DNA of 24,336 nucleotides from Bigelowiella natans CCMP2755. Its lineage: Eukaryota; Cercozoa; Chlorarachniophyceae. Positions within the stretch are counted from its first letter, which is position 1; each line of letters starts with the position of its first letter. The stretch covers positions 1-24,336 of the forward strand of contig ADNK01000433.1 in the NCBI GenBank assembly GCA_000320545.1, read 5' to 3'. The position numbers were made by a program, and so were the translations under genes. Positions 1 to 12,218 of the stretch are shown one piece after another. Under the pieces are notes generated by a model. It worked only from the letters and a program-made list of their open reading frames with translations, searched no databases and had not been told where the DNA came from.

Positions 1-42
<42 letters not shown>

Positions 43-537
43 TGGACATGTATATTTAGTATAAATATTATGATTACTATTATTTTAATTCAGCAAAGAA
101 ATTCTGTGCGATCGATCTTGCACTGATAGTTATTAATACACTAAAATCGTAATTTTTCATCGCTCAAATTACCCATGATAAACAAGGGAATCTTTGTAAC
201 TGGTTGACCATCCATCGCATGCCGTTGTTAATACCGATATTGTGCTGCATAGAATCATCCGGTACGCACGTACACATATAGCTAAAATAACTTTCAATGT
301 GACTGCGTGTGTACCGTAGACGAACAAAATTGCGAAACTCAAAATTTTATTACACGTTGTGTGTGTGTGTGTGTGTGTGTGTGAAAAGAGGCATTATTTG
401 GAAGATCTGAAAGCAAAAATAGCAAATACACACACACACATACACACACACACTCACACTCACACACGCACACACGCACGCACAGCAACATATACATACA
501 GACAGACACAAGCAAGAACGCAAACATCAGCACTCAC
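1..537. other. Left flank, probably intron or 3' region of the PRMT gene
   Basis: No coding exon could be supported here. It holds an (AT)n tract at 1-42, a (GT)n tract at about 357-382 and a (CA)n tract at about 427-480. A strong minus-strand donor (GTGAGT) at 537 opens an intron, so the missing C-terminal exons of the methyltransferase should lie further left, inside this flank or beyond the edge. I looked on the minus strand for the family's C-terminal barrel residues and did not find them. Confidence 0.5.
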
Positions 538-682
538 ATTTTATCCTTCTTGAGCTCCTCCAGCGTGATGGTGTGCAGATCCCACTCGATCACTGATGTC
601 GCTTCCCCCATGAGCTGGAAAATGGCAGGGAGGCAGGGAGGGGGGAGAGGAGCATATCCATCACTATCAACACCTTCATCGT

Positions 683-720
<38 letters not shown>

Positions 721-1332
721 TTGTATCATCCCACAGCTGATAGCATAGCCAGAGCACCTGTTCTGGATGGAGATTGACGCACATGGCCGTATTGTAGTAG
801 TAGTCCGCTAGTTCCTTGTGATATCTGCGAGTGAGTGGTGTTGTCGATGTTAGATCCGTTGTTAATATTGCGACGATTGTGGTGATTAGTGCACGATGAT
901 GACGCGGTGCCGCCAACAAATACTCTTCATAGCTCATAACAACAACGAATCACGCGGATGTAGTCGCAACGCCACGAAGATGCGGAAGAAAGAAACCAAC
1001 ACAGAGAAAGGATGTTACGAGTCGTTTTTGGAGACAACATGCTGTTATGGAAAGACATAATGGCTGAGGGGTGGGGGAGGCAGCTTTACGATGGCGTGAG
1101 CACGTTCATGTCCACCATATACTTGTTGCGTGCAAGCTGTAGGAATGTTGACCATTCCTGCCTGATCATCGGTGTATCATGAATTATGTGTGAGTGAGAA
1201 AGTCTCATCTACCATCATCGTATCGTTTTCAACGTCTCATCACCACCACCACCACCACCATGGTCTTCATTCCAATCGACCCCCCCCCCCCTGTACCGAT
1301 GACACTGGTATCCTCATCATTAGCGTCGTCGC

Positions 1333-1367
<35 letters not shown>

Positions 1368-1569
1368 CACGTATTACCGATCAGACTTGTCCATCTGCCT
1401 CTTTTGCTCCATGCGCTCTTTCATACCGCCAATGGCTCCGATGGCTATTCTAGCGTGCGAAGGATATAAGGCTCCTCCCTGCACCAAGCACCACCAGCAA
1501 CAAGAATTACAGGCTTAGCTTGAGAAACACTCACGTTTAATTGATTGAGGTCGAAGTCGTCACCATCAT

Positions 1570-1610
<41 letters not shown>

Positions 1611-1795
1611 GCGCTTCGTTTAATAGTGTTGTTGTTCGAATGGGTGTCAGTACCGGTTTCATAAGGTTGTCGCGTGCCCAGATCACAGTATCAAGCATGG
1701 ACTCCCTCAGTAGGAAGCATCTTCAAGAGGAGGAGAAGGAGGAGAAAGGAGACAAGGAAGGAAAATTCAATATGATTACATACACAGGCACTCAC

Positions 1796-1840
<45 letters not shown>

Positions 1841-3002
1841 CACACACACACACACACACACACATACACATACACATACACATACACATACACGCGCGCG
1901 CGCGCGCGCGTACGCACACATTCACTCACACGAGCACAAGCGAACTAATTTCCCAAAAATCATCGAAGTCTTTCACAGTTCCCACCACCAATGGAGAAAA
2001 TAACACGCAATCTCCACTACTACCCCATCCACTCCGAAATGATGATGTCAGCTTTAACGTCGAGCTTGACTTCTTCGGCCTTCCCTTGAATCACCCTGAC
2101 AATTTATAATGTGGTCATTGCAGCACATCGACGCGCATTTGACGGTGATAATGACTCTGAAAATTGGTGGGCGAGGAGGACCGATATTCGAACCGTCATA
2201 TCATATGTGTGCGTCAATAAAACTGTGTTGCGCTGTTGCTGGGTGGTGGCTTCATGCTGTCCAATTGGTGCTCGTACGTGATCGCTTTCGCGAGGCCGTT
2301 CGCCTTAACTAATCGCCGTGCGTACAGAGCCATTTCCGTAGCCTGGGTTGTTGCCATGTATACCCACATAAGCTACTCAGCAATAACACTGACGATGGGC
2401 TTTGAATGTGTGTAAAATTGACACGTGTTTCTGAAGCGAACCTCTACTGCGTAGACGTGGCTCGCACCCGCTTTCGCAGCCCAGATAGAAAGGATTCCGG
2501 TACCTGTGTGCATGGAGCACATGCTTTTTCAGGAGGCACAAAATCTGCCTTTTGGGACTGCCTACGTACTACAAGATGCTCGATTACTACCCGCGCCAAT
2601 GTCGATAACGACTTTGTCTCTGAACGAGTCCTTATTCGCCATGATGGCCTCCATGTATTTCTCCATCCGAATGGTGTCAACCAGCATCTGCAAAACCATT
2701 AACATTTTGAAATCATCGTATTACGGGTCCGAGAAACTTGCAAAATATAAACACATCATTTCCTCTCATGATCTTTAATGTAGTTAAATCCAGGTACATC
2801 TCAACAGGTACGTCTCCCAATACGGGTTGCTGATATTTATCTGTTGCATTGAATTAGCAATTGCCTGCTTCTGGTGATAAAGTTCCGCATAAGCGCAGAA
2901 ATAGTTGGCGTAATCAACTCCATCGGGGGCGGTAGCCTTGACGACGTCGGCCGCGTCGGCGTCGCCATTTTTCATCCCAGCGTCAGCTTTCCGGTCTTCC
3001 AT
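538..3002 (-). CDS. Protein arginine N-methyltransferase, PRMT10-like (3' end missing)
   Basis: Predicted to transfer methyl groups from S-adenosylmethionine to arginine side chains. Ten exons were joined with consistent phase: 3002-2865, 2687-2591, 2503-2442, 2342-2278, 2095-2024, 1720-1654, 1478-1378, 1161-1090, 824-758, 614-538, giving about 272 residues. Visible marks in order: N-terminal VDYANYFCAYAELYHQKQ; SAM motif I VIDIGAGTGIL (about 73-83); post-I VYAVE (95-99); double-E loop ISEWMGCFLLRESM (139-152) with both glutamates; YPSHAR (172-177); MVDMNVLTPS at the start of the barrel. The YHQK segment, the length of the N-terminal arm and the sequence around YYYNTAM resemble plant PRMT10 more than PRMT1 or CARM1. 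The final barrel with the THW loop is not in the window. Intron 1 appears to be GC-AG. The usual Tyr after SEWMG is Cys. An upstream in-frame Met at 3041 is an alternative start. Confidence 0.88.
1330..1610. repeat. ATC and AGC trinucleotide tracts in PRMT introns
   Basis: (ATC)n at about 1330-1370 lies in the intron before exon 8. (ATC)n followed by (AGC)n at about 1559-1610 lies in the intron before exon 7. The coding exon 1378-1478 sits between them and is repeat-free. Confidence 0.9.
1798..1920. repeat. Compound microsatellite (CT)n-(CA)n-(CATA)n-(CG)n
   Basis: Four different simple repeats follow each other without a gap. The tract lies in the PRMT intron between exons 5 and 6 (2023-1721). 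On the gene's sense strand it reads (CG)n, (TG)n and then (AG)n. It is non-coding despite long open frames through it. Confidence 0.95.
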
Positions 3003-3549
3003 TCGATGTGCAGAACAAGAACTAAGAGGATCAGCGAGCAAGTGATCTGAAATTCATCTACAATTTTGGCGAAAGTAATGCTCAAATGAATGTCTCTACC
3101 AATATATTCAGGGTATTCTAAAGTTTTCTCAACGTCCGCAGCTAATCTTCCGATCTAGGCAACTACCACTTTATATGTCCGAGGTCGTCGATCACGAACG
3201 CCATGGATTTTGTCCTGTATTCGCAACCATTCATTTTCCAGATTAAAATTTGAGACAGTGAAAGCTAAACTATGTAAACTTTATCTCTTTAAAAATATTT
3301 TATCGAGACGTATGTATATTTTTATATCGCTTTTATGAAAGAATGCCAATGAAGATGAGAGACTCTAACGTGATAACTCTGACGACCAAAATTTTCAGAA
3401 TATACTTCCAATAAAAATGCTACGAGGAAGTGCTAGATCTCAAGTATTTCGGCTAAATACGACCTTACACGATGACGTAAATTAAAATTACAGGATATTG
3501 AATTAGTCAAGTAAATAGTTTGACGCACATTGAGGTTGAGAATCTAACA
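3003..3549. promoter_or_regulatory. Divergent 5' spacer between PRMT and RPN3
   Basis: These 547 bases separate two start codons on opposite strands, so they must hold both promoters or one shared bidirectional promoter. The region is AT-rich and lacks the microsatellites that fill the introns. A CRE-like TGACGTAA occurs at 3473-3480, about 70 bases before the RPN3 start. No confident TATA box was assigned. Confidence 0.6.
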
Positions 3550-5650
3550 ATGGGAGTCGAGAAGAAGCCCGCCGCGAAGGCTGAGGACCCCAAAAAGAAA
3601 GCAGAGGAGGAGAAGAAAGAAAAGAAGGAGGAGGTTAAAGAGAAACCTATCCCCAGAACTCCAGAATCTGGTACATTATTTGAATGACTGTTCCCTAGCT
3701 AAGATGTCTACTGGTGGAGATACCTTCCTATCATTTTGCGTGAGGAGTCGCGTTAAAATTTCAATACGAAATGAGCATTTTTCCCTTCTCTGCTACATCA
3801 CATGTAAACCCACGCTTTCTAATTGATTATAAAAGCTAAATGGTGTCTTAAGTGTTCTCATATGTTATTTCTCGTACTCGGAAGCAAAAGTCGAGTGGCC
3901 TGAGTCGAGCTACTCCTGTTTTTTGCGTATATATTTTGCACAAATCATAGCCTAGAAAATTGACTGATAGTCTGATCATACACATCGAAATATTTACATG
4001 GACTTCAATCTCAATCTGTTACTTAACATCCTCAGAGCTGAAGCTTTCGCTGGTGTTAGTCGCTAAGGGCGTAAAGACGTTGCAAGGCGTCCACATCTCC
4101 CGCGCGCTTCGCAAGACGTTCTGGTTGCGAAAGAAGATGACCAAAGCGCTACTTTTGAACATCTTAAATACATACGTGCCTAAGACTGATAACCGCCAAT
4201 TCCTTGTGGATTACGTCAATGCGGTGGTAGAGAAAAAAACGGATAATGAAATGGAGGTGGAGGGTAGCGAAACAACTCCTGCGCCTGCTGCCGCTGCAGC
4301 TGCATCCCCAGGAATGGAAGTTGAAGGGGCGACAACGGTAGATGACTTCGAGCTGCTGCCTGAAGCTCTCGTCTTTCTAAACCTTCTAGTCGTTATTTTC
4401 CTCATGGACAACGGCAAGACGAAAGAGGTAGGATTAGCAATAGCAGACACACTGATATCCCTCACATGCACAAAAGAGGTAAGGGGGGGGCATGTACGTG
4501 TTAGCAGCAGCAGAGCTGTTGTCGTAGAAGAGATATGATGGCATTAGTAAAAGGTCTGATTGTCGGGAATAAGAGAAAAACTGCTGTGCGGAGGGGTCGT
4601 GTTAAGACTCACACACGCGCCGCTCCCGCGAAACTTTCTTACAGCTTCGATCGTCGTTCATTATTGGCATCGCACCTTAAGGACCCCTGTGTGGTGTATA
4701 AGGCCGACGAGAAAAATGTCTCAGTCCGTATAATTTTTCCAATCTTGCCCCCGTGGGCGTGATGAGAAAAAACGGTTGAAGAGCGAATGAGATTCCCTTC
4801 ATATATGATCTCAATAACATAATATTGAACTGATCCGTAGCGACTTGCCTGTTGTCACTGCTGCAGTTGCTGCCCGCCTCCTCGTAGTAAAAAGAAAAGA
4901 ATGGAGAGGAATTTCCCTCCATTTGTCATCCCTATGCCCATCTATACGTGCACAACGCGATTTTTTTATCTGTGCGTGTGTTTGTGTGTGTGTGTGTGTG
5001 TACTCACCGACGTGTAGGCAACCAACGTGGCTGAGCAAAATCTAGAGATGATCAAGAGGCACAACAAGCGCACGATGGACCTGATATCCTCTCGGCTGTA
5101 CTACTACTACTACATCGCACACCACAGGATGGGGAATCCAGGATCCATTCGAAATAGACTCCTTGCCATGTATCGATCCGCATGCTTGCACCACGACGTA
5201 CCTGGCCAGGTACTAATATGACCTGCTACTAACTAGCAGCTATTTAGTAGTAGTAGTAGTAATAGTAGTGGTGGTGGTGGTGATGGTAGTGGTAGTTGTG
5301 GTATTAGTAGTAGCAGACCCAACACGACACGAAAATGGCGGAAAGAAATTTACAGTCGTCCTCCCACAAATATCTTCCCCTTTCCCTTAACCCTCCTACC
5401 CCTCCCCTCCCCCTCCTCCCAGGCTGTGCTGCAGAACGCGATCCTTGCCAACTACCTGCACTATAATATGTATGGCCAGGCGGAGATGTTCATCAACGTA
5501 ACGACGCCAATAGAGAGAGATAACAACCAGTACGCACGCTACTTGTACTACACGGGGAAGATCAATGCCGTTCAATTGCACTATAGCGACGCCGAGGAAA
5601 ACCTGTCGCAGGTATGGAGACAGCATGAGAAATTTGTGCAGATGACAGTT

Positions 5651-5704
<54 letters not shown>

Positions 5705-7002
5705 TGTGTGTGTTTCTTGGTATTGGGTGGTGATGCTACCGTTGATACACACCTCTTCGTGCTCTCTTGAAAGATTATCGTCATACTCTTCATCATCATT
5801 ACCATTCACTTTGCATCTGACCCCCACTCTCCTCCTCCTCCTCCTCCTCCTCCTCTTGCATCCATCTGCAGGCTCTTCGAAAATGCCCAAAAGCAGCTGT
5901 CGGCTTCCGTCAGACGACAACAAAGCTGCTCTGCATCGTGCAGCTGCTTATGGGGGACATTCCGGAACGTTCCATGTTCTTTGAAAAGGATTTGAACAAG
6001 TCTCTCTTTCCTTACTTCAAGCTCACACAGGTAGCTGCTGCTGCTGCTTGCTAATGCGGAAGGAAATGATAATGATGTAAGTAGTGCTATTTAGCCTGCT
6101 ACAGCGTGAAAAGTATCTTAAGAAAATGTTGGATACATATGTGGTTTTAATATCTGAAAGGAGTATGGTGTGGGGTTGGCAGGGGTGGCAGGGGTGGCAA
6201 GCTTCATCGTTCGTCATCTCTCATTATCACCAGCCATTCCTGTAGCTCCTCCTCCTCCTCCTCTTCACATTAAATGTTAAAAAACTACCAACTACAGGCG
6301 GTTCGCGATGGAAGCTTGCAGGTCTTTACCCAGGCCATCAAGGCGCACGACAGCGCATTCAAGAAGGACGGCATGTCGTCGCTGATCACGCGGCTGCGCC
6401 ACAATGTGATCAAGACGGGCCTCCGCAAGATCTGCATTTCATACTCAAAGATCAGTCTGGCCTCCATCTGTGCAAAGCTCAACTACGACTCCGTCGAGGA
6501 TATCGAGTACATTGTGGCCAAAGCCATTCACGATGGCGTGATCCACGCCGTGATCGATAGAAAGGCTGGCTGCTTGATGTCGAAGGAAAACCTTGACGTC
6601 TACTCCTCGGACGAGCCGGCGAAGGTCTTCAACAAGCGGATCAATTTCTGCCTCAAGCTCCGCAACGAGGCTGTGAGGGTCAGCAGCAGCAGCAGCAGCG
6701 GCCATTGTTCAATTTTCTTCCCTCCTCCCCTCCCTCACCCTCCTCCTCCTCCTCCTCCTCTTTGCGCTCCTGGTTCACTCAAACCCACGCACGCTCTCAT
6801 CATTTGTGGATTTTGTCAGAATATAATTCATGTATGTGTTTTGATATATTTTAATGTGAGTCTGATTCAACCATTTCAGGCCATGCAATATCCTCCCGAT
6901 GCACATAAACCGAAGAGGGAGAAGGAGGCCGAGGAAGCTAAAGAGGCAAAGGATTCCAAGGAGGAGGAGGAGGGAAAAAATAAGGGCAAAGAAAAGAAAT
7001 AG
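3550..7002 (+). CDS. RPN3: 26S proteasome non-ATPase regulatory subunit 3 (RPN3)
   Basis: Structural subunit of the proteasome lid, which is part of the 19S particle that receives ubiquitinated substrates. Seven exons close in phase: 3550-3670, 4036-4478, 5018-5209, 5423-5611, 5872-6030, 6298-6678, 6880-7002, giving 534 residues, almost exactly the length of human PSMD3. The N-terminus is a Lys/Glu-rich tail. Helical repeats follow (for example VLQNAILANYLHYNMYGQAE, about 253-272), then the PCI domain in exon 6 with LRHNVIKTGLRKICISYSKI, ISLASICAKL, IVAKAIHDGVI and INFCLKLRNEAV, all hallmark positions of the family. The ending PPDAHK is followed by a Lys/Glu-rich tail instead of the usual Asp/Glu-rich one. 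An acidic, Ala-rich insert (about 85-115) is lineage-specific. The gene converges on the formin gene. Confidence 0.96.
4979..5855. repeat. Microsatellites in RPN3 introns
   Basis: Intron 2 ends with (GT)n at about 4979-5002. Intron 3 holds (AGT)n and (GGT)n at about 5246-5310. Intron 4 has (CT)n passing directly into (GT)n at about 5650-5713, and (CTC)n at about 5829-5855 just before its acceptor, where it supplies the polypyrimidine tract. The exons between them carry none of these tracts. Confidence 0.9.
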
Positions 7003-7227
7003 GCGAGGCAAAGCTCTGCATATTAATTTGAGAAGGGGATTAAGCCGCGAGCAGACATCATAAATGTTAATGCTTGTTCGTATGTACATCCATCTCTAGC
7101 AGGGTAATTTGTAGTAGATGATACATGCAGGTAGTTCTTTTCTGTATGGCTATTGCGATAAGATACTCCCATCAGCCTAGCGAATTAATCACATGTCAAT
7201 GCAATGATCATGAGCAGCCATGCTAGC

Positions 7228-7239
7228 ATGTCTAGATGT
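7228..7239 (-). repeat. 12-base shared word ACATCTAGACAT, copy 1
   Basis: On the plus strand it reads ATGTCTAGATGT, about 226 bases after the RPN3 stop codon. The same word recurs at 7629, 8146 and 16241. Confidence 0.6.
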
Positions 7240-7313
7240 AATATGTAGATCCAGAGATCGATAGTCTTGGAAAGCACTAGCGTACATGTATGTAGATCCA
7301 CACTCACACACAT

Positions 7314-7347
<34 letters not shown>

Positions 7348-7625
7348 TCTAGACGATACGCAGCGGCTTAACGGCGCGCCATACATATTGCTACATTGGC
7401 CGGGGCGATAATAAATGTTAACGCGCGTGTATTGCTAGATTGCGCACGGTGACATAGCTCTAAAACCTATATTAGATGTAAGACGGATGTAATTAATCAA
7501 TTAAATTTGTTCAATGGTCATCCTTATATGCTAGTATGTGTAGCTATGCAACATGCAACGCTAGGACGTAGCTATCATCACCGTATACCCATCTAGCTAG
7601 CTAGCTATAGCTGTCCTGTCATCCT

Positions 7626-7640
7626 GACACATCTAGACAT
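7626..7640 (+). repeat. 15-base shared word GACACATCTAGACAT, copy 2
   Basis: Identical over 15 bases to 16238-16252 in the next convergent spacer. It contains the 12-base word ACATCTAGACAT with the palindromic core TCTAGA. Confidence 0.65.
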
Positions 7641-8048
7641 AACGATAACACACGTACGCACTAGTCATATCTAGCATGTGCTGCTCAGATGCTGTAGTGT
7701 TGCTAGGTTGCTAGCTAGCTGCTAGGTTGTCGCAGATATAATGTAGCACATGTGACACTGCATGACTGCAGTACGTGCGATACATTCTAGTTTTCAGACA
7801 GCGTAGCAACATCTCTCCTACTAGCCTAGCTAGCTAGCTGTGATGCGTCTAGATCTAGTAGATATGCTAGCTAGCTAGTGGTGGTAGTAGCATTTTGTTA
7901 TCCAAATTATATGCCTCGCATATCACAGTAACAAGAATGGCCCAGCTAGCCGGCATGGCATGATATACGTAGCAAACGTAATGAACATAGCAAGTGTAAT
8001 GAACACATCTGACGTATACACACATACACAATTACGTACACACAACAC

Positions 8049-8083
<35 letters not shown>

Positions 8084-8145
8084 TAAGATATGCTACTATG
8101 TCTGTAATCAGATGACGCGCAACATACAAGCCTAGATATACTGGG

Positions 8146-8157
8146 ATGTCTAGATGT
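8146..8157 (-). repeat. 12-base shared word ACATCTAGACAT, copy 3
   Basis: It reads ATGTCTAGATGT on the plus strand and lies about 250 bases past the formin stop codon, in sense orientation for the formin transcript. Confidence 0.6.
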
Positions 8158-8405
8158 TTATTTATTGAAACTGTAAATCTAGTGCGAAGCATCGACACCG
8201 CACTCACATCAGTAGCTGCAATTAGATCCATGCAGAAAGAACAAAAAACAGTATATGGACGCTGCACTCTCAGGGTGGATTCTCATCTAAGAAACTCCAT
8301 TTAAACGGGGTGCGAGTGTAGCCATCCGTGCATCAATTTCTAGCACTAGTAGCAGCAGTACATATCCCCACACGCTGGGATCGTTCTCCCTGGCACCGCG
8401 CTCAC

Positions 8406-9070
8406 TTATCGCGCAAGGGCGAGCTTCGGTCTCAAGCGGGTACGGAAGGTCCTCTTATCATTTTTCTTGCGTTTGGCGCGGCGCACGTCGCTGTTACGAT
8501 GCTTCTTTTTCTTCCGCGCCTCGATCTCCTGCTGGCGCCGAACCTCATTTTGGGTGCGGAGGTAGTCCTGTGTAAACTGGTTCCAAATTCCGAAGAACTC
8601 CTTCCAGCTGTTGCCGCAGCCGGCGTTGCTACCACCTCCGCCTGCGCTGTGACGATGCTGGCCGAAGTAGCCGCAAGTGTCTCTGAAGCTTTGCAGTGCC
8701 GACTTAAACTCCAGCTGGAGCGCATTGAACCCCTTCTCGGCGTCCCGGTGGAAGCACTGCACGCGCTCTAGCGCCTCGCCCCCCGCCTCGAAGGTCTTGA
8801 TGCAGCCCTTGAGGAAAGTCAGCTTGGAGGCCATCATCTGCATGCTGGACTCGAGTGCGTCTACGTCGATGCGCACTGCGTGAGGAACCTCCGCCAGATC
8901 GCGAAGCATCTGCATCAGTGAGTGTGTGGTGATTGCAAGCAGCGGCGGCAAAGGAGATGTCAGTTAGGCCCTCCGGGGATTGTTGAGCATCATGGCGGAA
9001 AGCATTTGGGGGGGGGAAAGTGGAAGTGTTGAAAATGATTTGTGATACGATGTGTGTGTGTGTGTGAGAG

Positions 9071-9109
<39 letters not shown>

Positions 9110-9781
9110 GTGAATAAGCTGGCGCGCGGCTCAAGCTATCAACACACATCCCGTACCCGTCCAAGTAGTTAATCAAAGAACAAATTTACCTCCTCTGCCA
9201 GCCCAGGTTTCTCCTTCTGCAGATGCGTAACAATGTACCCTAGTAGTGAGAGCTTCTTATCGTATGCCGACCGAATCGACACCAGCATCGGCAGCGTGCT
9301 CAGCTTGAACCCATACACATAGCCGCTCTTTCCCGTATTCATGAAATTGCCTAAGTTTGGATGTCAGAACTAGTGGGTGCTAGCGGATGATGCACGGGTC
9401 GATGCTTGGGTGCCGATTGTGAGGTTTGGTCAATATGATGAATCTCTTATTATTGTCAGTACTTGCGATGGTAAATGTAATGATGTAGATCTAAACAGCT
9501 CACAGAAGAATTAGATTACAACAACAACTACTACTATTCCTACTACTACTACTACTAGTAGTAGTACTATTACTACTAATACCGAGTTTCAGAACTGCCT
9601 TCAACACGGTCCTCAGAGGGCGTGACTCCCTTATCGCTAAACATCCGCGCTGCATTCGCTTAACGCTCTCACGCACCGACTCCAGTTTTTGAGAGAACTC
9701 GGTGATCATCAAGGCCGCCTGCAGTCTGAATTTTTATTCATACACGGGAAGAAAATAAGCATGCAAAGATAAACTAACATC

Positions 9782-9817
<36 letters not shown>

Positions 9818-11284
9818 AATATAATATATATATATATATATATATATTCAACGTAGCTCCTCCCGGCAGCAGCAACAATAGCCGCATCATCACTCTTTAG
9901 GACGGGGAGGAGAGATGTATGCATCGCAAGGATCCTCCTCCTCCTCCTCCTCCTCCTCCTCCTCCTCCTGACCTTGCATTAGGCGTGGGAAGCTGGGTAG
10001 CAATGAGATTGAAGAAGCGCTCAGCTGGGTCGAGGTCCTCAGGGTTTCCTCGGTACTTGGAGGAGAGTTGGATCTCTTGCTGGCTAGGGAAGATAGCGAC
10101 GAGACGAGTCACCGTATCAGGACTGAGCACCTTCATATCCAGTCGCCGAAGAGCCCCAACAATCTGTGTATGCATATGAATTATGCTTCATATATGGGTA
10201 ATGATCTACGTTGAGGGGTAATTCATCGCACTCAAAAGGGCAGAGAGTTTGTTTTCCTGCCCCCCTTTTTCACCCCCCGCTCCTCCTCCTCCTCCTCCTC
10301 CTCCTCCTCTCATCATTGTTGGCCCACTTCACCATATGTGCAAGCACAATCACTGATAGCGTCTTTGTCGACTACTACTACTACTACTCCTCCTCCTCCT
10401 CCTACTACTACTACTCTACTCGTTATTTAGTTGGTTGGGTGCCAGAAATTATGCTGAAATATCGAAAGCAGCCTCATGCCCCCACCATCAGCAGCAGCAT
10501 CACACACACAAACACACACATACACACACTCACCTGATTCGGTTTCAGCTTGATTCCGGACAGACCGATGCCGACGTTGCACGCCTTTTTCTCGTTCATT
10601 GTGTGCAGCAGGCTACCTCGTCGTTTCTGACCGCCTGCAACGGAGGACGGTCGTCGTCGAGCGGATGAGCCACCCGAACTCCTCTTGCTCCGCCTCTGCT
10701 GGGGGGGGGTGCGCTGCTTGAACCTGCTCTCGAAGTCCTTGAAGAGGCGCCCGTGGAGGCCTTCTGAGTCGGCTTTGATCTCAGAGTGTTGCTCCTCGAC
10801 AAGCTCTTCCCATACCGAGCCTGGAGATGGAGGGGGGGGGGGGAGGAGGAGGAGCAGAAGGAAGCATGAGGGATCACAGGACATCGAGACTGCTAGTTTG
10901 CATGAATTATGATAACAGAAACATACCCAAAATCGAGCTTGGCGACAAGGCCTTCCAATGAAGTCGCTTCATCATTTTTGATGGGGGTGGGGTGGGAGGG
11001 GGGAGGGGCAAGTTGTGGACGGCTCCTCCTCCTCCTCCTCCTCTTCCTAAAAGAGGGGGAGGTGGGACCCCTGGCGGTGGAAGGATTCCCATAGGTGGAG
11101 GGGGGATCCCCATTGTGGGTGGTGGAGGGAGTCCCATGGGTGGGGGAGGAGGAATGCCTCCTGCTGCATTTTGAACGCAATGTGAGCACAGCATGCTTGT
11201 GTGTGCGTACTTCTACGCTCTTATATATGGTGTAAGCTATGCGCAACAAACATCAGTCGAGATGCTAGTGTCTGTCTTCCATTC

Positions 11285-11330
<46 letters not shown>

Positions 11331-12140
11331 ACACACACACCTTGGCTTTGATTCTCCTCTTCCTTCTTGGGAACGCTACTGTCTTTGAGATGTGCTACTT
11401 CTGGATTTAGGTTTTCTACGTCGCCGTCGCCGTCTACCACGTTCGATACGGCTCTGGGTGGCGATGGTACTTCGCCTTCCGTAAGCTTTGCGAGGAAGTT
11501 CGTCGGGGTGAGAGGAGGAGTCCCCTGGAGCCTCTTCCTGCAACAGCAACCAGAGAAGCAACAAAGATTAAACAACATCAGAAGAAGTGCCAGTAGGCAA
11601 ATGGATCTCAACCATACAATTCTTTTCCTCCCTCTCATTATCGTCACTCATTCGTTATCGCTGCTGCTGCTGCTGCTGCTGCTGTTGCAAGGAGGCATAA
11701 GAGCAACCTCAATCTTTCATTCTGGTCCTCGGCCGGCTTCTCTCCAACAGGAGTTGGGACGGGAATGAATGATGCCCACAGCTTCTCGAGACGACCTCCT
11801 TCCTGATGAGCCTTCATCAGCCCTCTTTTGTTATCCTTATCTGCTACCGGCATCATGAAGTTGTCCAATTCCGACAGAACAGCGCTGTCAGCCCTGGGGG
11901 AAGAGGGGGGGGTGATGGAATTGATCATGATGATGAGATGAGATGTGAGGCTGCTTAATGATGAGAGAAATGATCCCAAGGATAGACCCGCACACATATA
12001 ATTCGATGCACCTCCATCTACCCATCCACCCACCGACAAGATGATCTGCTACCTCTGATTCTCACGGCGCAGTTCCTCCCACACTTCCCCTTCGTTTGTG
12101 TTGCCAGGGGTTACAGGCTCCAACCTTAGCCGAAGTAGCC

Positions 12141-12218
<78 letters not shown>

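Larger units (their letters stand above)
7003..8405. other. Convergent 3' spacer between RPN3 and formin
   Basis: About 1.4 kb with no supported gene. It holds (CA)n at about 7315-7345 and (AT)n at about 8050-8080, and is very rich in CTAG and CTAGCTAG words, densest at 7590-7900. AATAAA at 7410-7415 could serve RPN3 polyadenylation. Three copies of the 12-base word ACATCTAGACAT lie here: 7228-7239 (minus), 7629-7640 (plus) and 8146-8157 (minus). The open frames in the region are repeat-derived. Confidence 0.7.

Noticed and set aside
339-553. Open frames rich in His/Thr, Cys/Val or Ile/Tyr (also at 590-777, 1172-1948, 4811-5038, 5581-5984, 9709-9924, 11201-11410, 24054-24254)
   Set aside because: They are translations of dinucleotide or trinucleotide repeats inside introns or spacers.
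7590-7900. CTAGCTAG clusters as a CRISPR array or tandem repeat array
   Set aside because: There is no regular repeat-spacer spacing, and the genome is eukaryotic. They are irregular short words.
8328-8771. A 147-codon plus-strand open frame
   Set aside because: It is the antisense shadow of the last formin FH2 exon.
9853-9859. A 7-base microexon in the formin gene to repair phase between exons 9973 and 9718
   Set aside because: Using the acceptor TTCAG one step upstream (exon start 9725) restores phase and gives the expected RLQAAL sequence, so no microexon is needed.
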